64,000 nt of DNA, from positions 27,116,235 to 27,180,234 of the forward strand of contig JANCRA010000005.1 of the NCBI GenBank assembly GCA_024362935.1, in the 5' to 3' direction. The stretch is from Setophaga petechia. Lineage: Eukaryota; Chordata; Aves; Passeriformes; Parulidae. The notes below the pieces were generated by a model. That model saw nothing but the letters and a program-made list of their open reading frames with translations, was not told where the DNA came from and did no database searches. Of the stretch, positions 11,572 through 20,216 are shown in pieces. The position numbers were made by a program, and so were the translations under genes. Every line of letters begins with the position of its first letter. The stretch's first letter is position 1.

Positions 11572-14409
11572 TCAAAATACTTCATGAACTCTGAAATGGT
11601 TGTCTAAGGAGGGAACTTCATCAGCAAAATGCAGTTGATCATTTATTTCCACACCAAATTCTTCAAGTATCTGTACAAATTTCTCATGCTCTCTCCCAAT
11701 CCATGACCTCATTGTGTCAAACACTTGGTATGGTGTAACGTGAGCATGAACTTTAATTCCTGTCTCTGCAAGTTCTTTCAGCATTTCAGGGTAAGTAACC
11801 CAAGTGTTGCTTCCTCCCGAGTGACCACCATCCAGCCAGTAAATTGCTTTTATGTTTTTTAAGAAGGCATCTGTAGTCTTGTCTTTTCTGGCTTCCTTCA
11901 GCTCATAAAGCAGCTGGTTCAAAACCACACAGCCTTTACTGAAGCCAATCAAAGTAAACGATGCTGCACCTACAGCAGAGGGGACCATGACGTTGACAGC
12001 AGAATTATTAGAGCATTCACAATCTCTCTCCCTTTCTCTGGATGAGCAGCCATTTGTTGTAGGAACAGACTGTGGTTGTGATTTACAAGCAGCTATTTTT
12101 GCATCCTTGCTGACACCGTGCACACTTTTCTGGGACAGCAGAATATTCTGAGAGAGTCTGAATGCATTAACCAGCAAAGCATGGAGATGCTTGAAAGCTC
12201 CAAAGTCAGTGCTGTGCTCTGGTGCTCCAAACATGTTACTTGTCACAAAATTGTCATAACAGCTGAATTTGTGCAGGTGCATTCGAGAACACTTTATGAC
12301 CCAAATAAAGCTATTGGGGAACCGGCGAGCCAGTATGGCAGCAACATTTTCAAAACTCCAGTGCTCCCACTGAAAGTTTTCTGGGTGGCAAGACATGATG
12401 TCATGATAGTTCTGAAAAATTAAAAAAATAGAAAAGATGCATTACTATATTGTGAAAAGATTCAGCTCTAATGTACTCCTCCTTATAAAGGAGAAAGGAG
12501 TCCTTTTTTACAGAAAGGACTGTAAAAAACCCCATGCATTAAAGGGGTTTCTCCTACGTTTTAAGTTTGCAGAACAAGAAACACATGAAAGAAACTGGTA
12601 TATTTTGACTTGCTTACTTTAATATTTTTCACAACATATTTTTAATACCCCCAAGATCAATACAATAAAGTCAGTACATAATTTTTGTTGACTTCACACC
12701 AAAAGAAAATTAAAGTATTATTCAACTTAGTATGACACAGAATACATAATATTATTGTATTATCTCTATCTACAGAAATACTGATTATCTTACTACAAAG
12801 CAAAAACAGACTTAAAACTTTGTAGCAAGTTTTCTGGATTTTTATACAGAAACAAAAATATCCCCTCTCATTCAGCTGTAGGAAATTTTTATTGCCTTAT
12901 TCAGATCCATAGAGGGCATTTTTAGAAAGAAATTAAACCCCAAGTCTTGAATGAACCTCATGTCTGAAATCTAAATGGCAAAGAATACCAGTTCATTTAT
13001 TTTACTAAGTAATAATGAAGCCATACGCAAGAATGGCAAACAGAGAAGTCTTCATAGGCCATCTCAAGCCTTAAAATTAAAACACACAAAATGCTGCATC
13101 TTTACCTGACAGAAGGGAAGGCCTTTTCCCTTGAAGAAGAAGGCACTACCCCTGCTTTTGAGAAGCAGTAGTGACAATAGAGATTAGCTGGCTACCAGAA
13201 CATGTTATGTTAGAGATTAACACATAACCACATGCTCAGGGACAGCACTTCAGTCTCTGCAATTTGTTGCCAACTCCAGAGACCACAGGTGCCTTCTCAG
13301 GACAGGCTGAGAAAGTGTCAGTGCCTGTCGAATTCCCAAAGGGCAGGGTCTGGGATGTCCATACACCTGCACGGTGCTCTGCCTGGGGAGAGTAACCGGG
13401 GACCTTATTGACACTCCGTGTCACGCTTCCAGACGCTGCCATCCCTGTCACTGTCACCCTCAGGCAGCCCTATAGGGCTGGAGTGAGCCTAGAGAAGGGC
13501 AGTGGAGCTGGTGATGGGGCTGGAGCACAAGTCCTGTGAGCAGCAGCTGAGGGTCTTCAGCCTGGAGAAGAGCAGGCTCAGGGGGAGCCCTTGCTGCTCG
13601 CTCTAAGTCCCTGAAAGGAGTTGTAGGCAGATAAGGTCGGTGTCTTCTTTCAGGCGACAAGAGGACACAGTTTTAGGTTGTGCCAGGGGAGGTGTAGGTT
13701 GGACATTAGGAAGCACCCTTCACAGAAAGGGTGGATTGCCCAGGAGGTGGCGGAGTCACCGTCCCTGGAGGTGTTGAAGGAAAGACTGGACACGGCACTT
13801 AGCGTCAGGGTAGCTGGCGTGGTGGTGTTGGTCATGGGCTGGACTCGATGATCTCTAACCTAAGTGATTCTGTGAGGACGACTCTCCTCCCCTCCACTAC
13901 TGCTCCAGCTGAGGTTTCCGGAGGGCCGGTTCCCGCTCCCTGTGCCCGACCGTGCGGGGCAGGGAGATGCTCCCACGGCCGCGGCGGGAACCGGGCACTG
14001 CCCACCCGCACAGCCCTTCCGGCGCCGCTTCCCCGCTCCCGCCCTGCCGCCCGGGCCCCCATCGCCCCGCGCTCCGTACCTGCACGTCCCCCGGGAAGTA
14101 CACGACGTGGTGCTGCGGTGACGGCGTCGGGGCCGGGCCGCGCGGGGCCGGCGGCAGCAGCAGCAGCAGCTCGTTGGTGCGGTGCGGCTCAGCGCCCGGC
14201 ACCTCGGGCAGCCGCAGCCACGGCGGGCTCAGCCGCGCCGCGGAGAACCCCCCGCCGCTGCCGCTGCCGCCGCCGCCGCCGCCCGCAGGCCCCGCGGCGC
14301 AGGCGGCCGGCGCCCCGCAGAGGCTCATTGCGCTGCCCAGGCACAGCGTGGCGGGGCCGGCGAGCCCCCGCAGCAGCGCGGCGGCAGCCAAGCGGCAGCG
14401 CCGGCTCAT
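11572..14409 (-). CDS. C2orf69: C2orf69, mitochondrial alpha/beta-hydrolase-like protein
   Basis: UPF0565-family mitochondrial protein; loss in people causes a fatal multisystem disease with autoinflammation and a respiratory-chain defect. Two coding exons on the minus strand: 14409-14080 (110 codons) and 12411-11572 (279 codons plus TGA), joined in phase 0 at ...FPGDVQ / NYHDIM... with donor CAG|gtac and acceptor tttttcag. The 389 aa compare with about 385 in human, and exon 2 aligns almost throughout. The N-terminus is Arg/Ala/Leu-rich, as in a mitochondrial presequence, followed by a Gly/Ser tract (about residues 44-54). A nucleophile-elbow-like GFSKG has Ser268 at 11938-11940; Asp304 (WLDGGHSGG, 11830-11832) and His382 or His386 near the C-terminus could complete a triad (inference). 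The start at 14409 was chosen because it gives the human-like exon-1 length; an in-frame ATG at 14505 and one at 14328 are alternatives. Confidence 0.95.
12412..14079 (-). other. C2orf69 intron 1
   Basis: The single intron in the coding region, 1,668 bp. It contains a cluster of short perfect inverted repeats at 12479-12550 (see findings), A/T-rich sequence to about 13200, and a full CR1 3' end at 13473-13875. The part nearest exon 1 (from about 13885) already belongs to the CpG island. No alternative exon was recognised. Confidence 0.85.
13473..13875 (+). repeat. CR1 LINE 3' end in C2orf69 intron 1
   Basis: Well-preserved CR1 3' end in plus (antisense to C2orf69) orientation. Diagnostic blocks in order include 'cagcctggagaagagcaggct', 'gttggacattaggaagca', 'attgcccaggaggtgg', 'gtccctggaggtgttgaa' and the end 'tgattctgtga'. 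It keeps several CpGs, so it appears younger than the other CR1 copies in the window, or it has been spared CpG decay by lying next to the CpG island. Its 3' end stops about 205 bp from the exon-1 donor. Confidence 0.9.
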
Positions 14410-14444
14410 GGGAGCACCGCTCCGCGCGCCGCCCGCCCGCGCTC

Positions 14445-14456
14445 CGCGCCTGCGCA
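14445..14456 (-). promoter_or_regulatory. NRF1-like site
   Basis: On the minus strand this reads TGCGCAGGCGCG, one base from the nuclear respiratory factor 1 consensus YGCGCAYGCGCR. It lies 36 bp upstream of the chosen C2orf69 start codon. NRF1 drives many nuclear genes for mitochondrial proteins, which fits the gene product. Confidence 0.6.
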
Positions 14457-14552
14457 CCGCCCCAGCTCCGCCCCCGCGCGCGGGCCCGGCTCCGGCCCCG
14501 CCCATCGGCCCCGCCCATGGGCCCCCCGGGAGGGACGCGACAGGGGGCGTAG

Positions 14553-14558
14553 CACGTG
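14553..14558. promoter_or_regulatory. CACGTG E-box
   Basis: Palindromic CACGTG, the binding core of USF, MYC/MAX and TFE3-type bHLH factors. It lies inside the CpG island, about 15 bp from the CRE. Confidence 0.55.
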
Positions 14559-14572
14559 CGCCCGCCCCGCGA

Positions 14573-14580
14573 TGACGTCA
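14573..14580. promoter_or_regulatory. Palindromic CRE (TGACGTCA)
   Basis: Perfect full-site cAMP response element, the binding site of CREB/ATF dimers. It is about 165 bp upstream of the C2orf69 start codon on the gene's strand. Being palindromic, it could serve transcription in both directions. Confidence 0.65.
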
Positions 14581-14599
14581 CGAGGCTATTCAAAAGGCG

Positions 14600-14795
14600 C
14601 GGCGGGAAGCGCGTGGGGCTGTGAGGGAGCTGGTGTGCTCGCGCTGCCTGAGCCGGGAGCCCTGAGGGGGCCTCGGGATGGGACAGCGGACGCGGAGCCT
14701 CCTCCACAGGGCAGCGACACAGCGGGGTGTGGGGCTGTGAACTTATAGAACGGATCTAGTGCTCCACGTGGAGCAGTTAATTTCCAAACCGGAAG
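14600..14795 (+). other. Possible divergent non-coding first exon
   Basis: On the far side of the CRE, within the CpG island, plus-strand sequence runs to a strong splice donor (AAG|gtatgt, cut at 14795/14796), which overlaps an ETS-type ACCGGAAG (14788-14795). The only ATG I followed opens a 19-codon frame, so a product would be non-coding or 5'UTR. No acceptor or second exon was identified. This is inferred from the layout alone. Confidence 0.3.
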
Positions 14796-15457
14796 GTATG
14801 TGCCTCCTAAAGGTACTGGTTGTATTAAAAAAAAATAAATAAAATGATTGCTATGAAATACTGGCTTTGGATACACTAGTTCTGCTGCGTTGGAAGAAAA
14901 GCTTTCACGTGTGCTGGTGAGAACGGTATTTTACAAGGCAAACAAAGCAAGGAAACAGAGCCTTTGATTTATTTCTAAGCATTTAAGTTTCCTTTTTCTA
15001 GAATTTTGTTATTTCACATATTTTTTCCTTTATTCTGTTTTCCTAGTATACTTAAAAACTCTTGTATATAAACCTAGAAAACTGCCAAATACCAAACCAG
15101 TCTCCTGTTAGCTGAGGCACTCAAGAAAGGAGAGTTAATTAAGCACAAGTTGCTTAATCAAGTAATCAAACTATTGACTGGTTTCTTTTTGTCGGAAAAT
15201 TCAACAAGGAAACATGGTGACATTAAGGTTATTTGTTAGTGTAGCAAGCTAGAAACCAGCAGAATACTTCAGAGTGGCTTTTTCACGTTTATATGAATAG
15301 CAGAAATTAATTAAAATTTTTGGTGATTTAGGTTTTTTATTAAAACAGGTTTGTTTTTTTTTTTTTAACTCTCCCGACGTTTTTGTATGAAAGTTGTTTC
15401 TGATGTGGTTACCGCTTTTTTTCTCAAGGACTAGGGAAAAAATCCAATATTTGGTCA

Positions 15458-15472
15458 CCAGCAGATGGCGCA
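15458..15472 (+). promoter_or_regulatory. CTCF-like motif
   Basis: CCAGCAGATGGCGCA fits the CTCF core CCASYAGRKGGCRS at all 14 positions. It lies about 0.9 kb upstream of the C2orf69 CpG island in a stretch that keeps several CpGs. Plus orientation points it toward the matching minus-strand motif at 30884. Confidence 0.6.
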
Positions 15473-17683
15473 GTGCGGCCCGGTTTGGAGAGCTCGTATC
15501 GAACAGAAACACTGAGGTGCTCACTTCGGAGTTTTCCCAAGCCCATCCTCTTTCGCCTGGTTTGAATTCTGGACATATTGTTGTAGGATGTTTTACAGAT
15601 TTTATTTTTCTTTCTCTGTGAGCATGCCCTGAGGCTATGATCCGAGTGGAAACTTTCGCAATGCCTCTGCTAATGAAGCAAAATTATTTAGGGAAAAGTC
15701 TCTAGCTCCTTCATTCAACTGTTTATTTCAGGTCATGGAGACAGATTTTCGCAGTCCAATTTTGAGAAGTTCAGGTCAATGCTGACACTAAAACTTAATT
15801 AGGTGGGCTAATGGAACCTTCTCACTTCTGTTCCTTACTAGGTGCTCTGCTGAAGAAATACTGGATAAGATCTATGAAATGCATACGCATAAGAAGAAAC
15901 TAGTGCTCTGCTTTTCTCATATGAAGCAGATAATTTCCAAAAAAATGCCTACAGAAATAGAGGAAAATGGCTGTGCTCCAAAAATCTGGATATTTGGACC
16001 TTGATTGCTAAGGTTTGTTTGCACAGGCACAGCTCTATTATGATTATTGATACTTGATGAAAAAGCAGGGATCCACTGGAAAGAAGTGGTCAGGCAAAAG
16101 AAAGTTTTAAATTTGGTAATTATTGTTGAGAAACATGAATAATTACTGTCAGTACTGTGAAGAAAAATCTGTGCTCTTCTCCTCTGGTGGCCTATATTCT
16201 CTCCAGTGGTTTCTGCAGATGAGAGATTAGCTTGCCCAGAAGAGTTTTACAGGCATTATTCACATTGTGGGGATAGTTACAGTAACCAAAAGGGCATGCT
16301 GGTACTTCTGCCCAGAAATACTTATTTAACCATGGTGTGTTCATGATGCAAATGGGACCAAGAAACTAAAGCTAATACATAAGGTTGTAGACAGGCTTTC
16401 ATCTTCACCCAATGCTACATGAGCCTTATGGGAGAGCATAGAAATGAGTCCATATCTTAGATACGAATTCAGACACACACCATGGCCAAAATTGTGAAAT
16501 GGACTTGCTTTTGATTATGGCAAGTAATGGGGTACAGGACCTGGTTTCCCCACTTAAAATAGAAAGCGCCAATTAATTCCTACTCCCAAGAAGATCCAAG
16601 GAATCTTCTCTGACATATTATAAATTTTAATGGTGCCTGATTGCTCTGAGTTTGCTTCCAATCTTTGTCATGTGGCTGTTGCAGTGTGCAAGTAGATTAA
16701 AGAATTGAGTATATTAATCCTTAGACATATCCCCCAATGGAGACATGAAATACTGTATTTTTGAGAAGCCTTTGTCAGCCTTCATGTTTGTCCTTTTCTC
16801 TGTGATGCTTCATGTCTCCATTCTTCTATTTACTAATTGTTTGCTTGCTATGCTCTCTATTATTGTAAAAAGAAGGACCTTTTCTACTTCTCTTAGCACA
16901 TCTGCTCTTCTTTGCCCACAGCAGCCCTCACAGTTTTCATGCGCAGGATCAGTCATGAACTGACCTCTGAGGTCCCAGTAGAGCAGCCTGTCCTGCATGT
17001 GCAGTTCAGTGCCTGTTTTTCCCTCCTGTAGGTAGGATAGGGGTGTGAAGTGTATAGCATTTTTTTCAGACTTTGCAGATGTTTACCCATACATGTCAGG
17101 GAGTTTGGCAGAAAGAATGTGTATCATGGTTGATTAGCAGTGATGAGAGACATTTATATAAAAACTAATTCCTCTGGAGAGAACTAATGGCTTTTTCACC
17201 TCTTCAGTGTCTGAGTTCCCACATAGACTCCTGGGGCTTGCCTGCAGGGTGGTTAATTTGTTTAACCTGTCAGAGGCAGCCAAATGTGCCGTTTCTGAGT
17301 AGAAAGGATACACAGCAAAAGTTGTCTTTGCTATACTAAAGGCAATTTTTCTGAAATTGGCTGTTTCATTGCCTTTATAGCATGTATGCTAATCCTGATC
17401 TTCCATTCAGGGCATATGTAAACAGCATAGAATAGAATTCAAGTAGTATACATTTTTTAGACCAAGAAAACAACCTGTAGTTTGTTTTAATCATAGCACT
17501 TAAACAAAAGGATTTTAATAGCTGCTTCACCAAAAGTCTAGGTGAAGAACAATTATCTGCTGATGTGATACCTTTAGCCAAGTATTTAAGGTATTTGAAT
17601 TTCTGTGTCTTCGTATGGAGGAGATGCAATATTTCAGAAGAACATGCTACAGAAAAACATGCTTCCTGCCCAACTAACGTGCA

Positions 17684-17714
17684 GTGTGTGTATATATATG
17701 CATATACACACACA
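17684..17714. repeat. Alternating purine-pyrimidine tract (TG/TA/CA)
   Basis: A (TG)n-(TA)n-TGCA-(TA)n-(CA)n stretch, nearly palindromic around TGCA at 17699-17702. Such tracts are prone to Z-DNA or cruciform formation and to length variation. It is probably a compound microsatellite. Confidence 0.7.
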
Positions 17715-20079
17715 TGTTTGCATATCTGTGTATTATATTTTAGTTTCATTTTAAACATTTTTCAATGCGTATGTGTTGAAATTGCTAGTTTGCATTTTGG
17801 CAGAGGATGGGAATAGCTGTGAAAACACCTGTTAAATACTGATGGGAAACTCCTTAGCAGTTGATATCCACCTGTGTCTTTCACTAGTGAGAGAAAGTGC
17901 CAGGCCTGGCTTGTCACTCTCTCAGGTACATTAACACTTCCAGGACTGAACTACCTGCATCTGTGGTGAAGTGTGCTCAGAGGGATTCTCAGTGGCTGCA
18001 CAGTGATGAATGCCCAGGTCTTGGCTTGTAGTTCTATTAATGGCAACAGTTCAAATGAAATTACAGCTATTATGCTGCATTGTAAGTAGTGAACAATTTA
18101 CTTCTGCTGAAATTCCTACTGCCAGCTCTGCCTGCCAGCATCCATCTTTTGTGTGGGTATAAGATATTCAGGAGATCATAGCAGAGAATAAATGACTCTC
18201 TGGGCAATTTACTGAGTTGTATGAAAGTGAGAATAAAAGCTTTTCAGCATGAAAAGTAAATCCATGTTTCTTCTATGTCAGCTGCACGGAGAAGCTGCTA
18301 AAAAACAGGATATAGTATCTTGGGGTTTTTAGTGCTGAAAAAAATCACTGTATAAAGTATTTGGATACTACTGTACTGTTTAAAACACCCTTTTCTCTTT
18401 TCTGTTTCCCTGTGGAAATTGGTTTTGTTTAATCTTGATTCTGTCTACATTTCTAATACCTTTCTATCGTCATTTTTGAGTAGTAGGACTTGCAGAGCAA
18501 ATAATCTGGAAGAATTGGGAAAATTGATGAATTAAGAGATTAGGATTATTCAAATGAATGCCTCTACTGAAGGAAAGCTGTCTCTGTCCTACTCAGGAGA
18601 CAAAATGAATAGAAAGGGCTGGAATTACTTTAATAGAAAAATTAAGGGCAAAGGGCAGGAGTTCCTAAAAAAAAATAAATTGGTAGTTCTGCTGTTCATG
18701 GAACAATGACAAGTTTCTGTGCTTTGCCATTTATCTAAGTGTTCAAAAAACTTGGGATTTAAGGAAGCTCTGTGTTGCCTGGTGTAAGTCAATATAAATT
18801 AGGATATCTGTTTGGGATTTAAAAGATTGCGCAGTGGCCCAAGGAGAGTAATAAAAGGGGATTTTTTTTTCTTAAAGAATTGGACAAAGCTCAGTCCCAT
18901 AATCATTTCTGCAGTCTGAGGTTTGGCAGCGAAAGTTTGAAATTTTGGCTTCTATGTGCTTGTATCCCAATTTCCCTTCTTTCTTCTTTTCCTTATAATA
19001 TTCTGGCTTTGTAGATGGGTATATTGCAACGTATTCAACATGAGCCTAACTTCTGCCTTTTTTTTGACTTGGATTGCCACATGCCCAGAAATAAGGTCAG
19101 AATTTGGCCAAAGACAGTGTCCTTGCACCATGGGTTTCTGGAATTTATACCACATCCACTCTAGCTTTTCCTTCCAAAAATGGTTTGAGATGCTGCTTGC
19201 ATGGTACCTTACACAAATAGTAGGCAAGTAGGTCCTCAAATTGAAATGATTTGTTTGTCAGAGAACAGTATTTTCTTAGGAAGAGTACTGCATAAGCTCA
19301 GGACTCTGTACTAGCTCATTTGTTTATGGGATGCTGATATTAAAAAAAAATTATTCAAATAGAATATATTTATATGAAATAATGGACTTAGCCGTATGCT
19401 ATCCAGTGGATTCAGATTCTTCAGCTTCCAGTTATAGTCTCCAATATGTAATGAAAATGGAAGTAATGTAAAGGGCAATGTTTGTTACTTTACAGTTTCA
19501 GGCAATTCTTCATTGCTCTTAATGCAAATAATCCTGTCACAGTCAGTACTTCATGTGGATGAGGAATTTGCCTTTTATTTGTAGAAAGACTTGGAATATT
19601 TCAGCGCATGTAATACATATAAGGCTGTAAGTAAAGGTATCTCTAAGTCAAATTATTATTAATCAAAGTATTTAAGGACCTGCTTCTGTTCAGCTTTATC
19701 AAAAGATTTGTTTCTATATGCAGGCAAGATATTATGTATATGCTTATGCAATATGGTGAATTGAAGTTTTTGCTATTTACTGTATATACTAGAAATCTCA
19801 AATTTTTATCTTCCTCTAGAGCACAAAAGTAGTCAAGCAGCAGTGGTAAGTAGATCTCCAGATGATGCCCATAACAATCTGTTTTAATTAAAGAAGCTCC
19901 TTTTGATTTGTTAAGAATGTATCTATTTTTTTTTAATTTCCTAAGGAGTTTTTAACTCTTGCCCCAAAAAGAATTTCTGTGATTAGAAGATGAGGCTTAT
20001 TTCCCACTTGTCTGATATACAGAAAGCTATATTTAAATATAAGGAAATGCTTCTTTCCTGTAAGGGTGATGACATACTG

Positions 20080-20216
20080 GGCCAGGTCTCCAAGCTTGGA
20101 GACATTCAGATGTCCTGAGCCATCTGCCCAAGCTCAACCTGCTCTCAGAAGGTGCCTTGGTCTAGATGTCTCAGGATGCCCCTTCCAGCTTCAGCCATTC
20201 TGTAATTCTCTAATTC
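20080..20216 (+). repeat. Decayed CR1 3' tail
   Basis: The order of elements follows the CR1 end: 'cttggagacattcagatgtc', then 'caacctgctctcagaa', 'ttggtctagatgtc', 'ccccttccagcttcagcc', and 'attctgtaattctctaat'. It is heavily substituted, so an old insertion. Confidence 0.75.

Larger units (their letters stand above)
13885..14765. promoter_or_regulatory. CpG island promoter of C2orf69
   Basis: An abrupt GC- and CpG-rich block in an otherwise A/T-rich window. It covers C2orf69 exon 1, its 5'UTR and the sequence upstream. Within it are several GC boxes (ccccgccc near 14496-14516), an NRF1-like site, a CACGTG E-box and a CRE. There is no obvious TATA box. The layout is that of a housekeeping promoter, possibly bidirectional. 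Confidence 0.88.
14796..20079. other. Intergenic, no gene seen
   Basis: A/T-rich DNA with no convincing exon. It holds a run of 13 T at 15354-15366, the CTCF-like motif at 15458-15472 within a small CpG-bearing stretch, and an alternating purine-pyrimidine tract at 17684-17714. Open frames here (up to 127 codons, 17375-17758 minus) show no family features. Confidence 0.65.

Noticed and set aside
12118..12423. 101-codon plus-strand open frame
   Set aside because: It is the antisense shadow of C2orf69 exon 2.
13848..14748. Several GC-rich open frames of 170-234 codons on both strands
   Set aside because: The CpG island has few stop codons; these are Arg/Pro/Ala-rich shadows. Only the minus frame ending in FPGDVQ continues into a conserved exon.
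17565..17816. Peptide with N-I-S-E, considered as an FTCDNL1 start
   Set aside because: Only four residues agree; the rest, including the TA/CA microsatellite part, does not.
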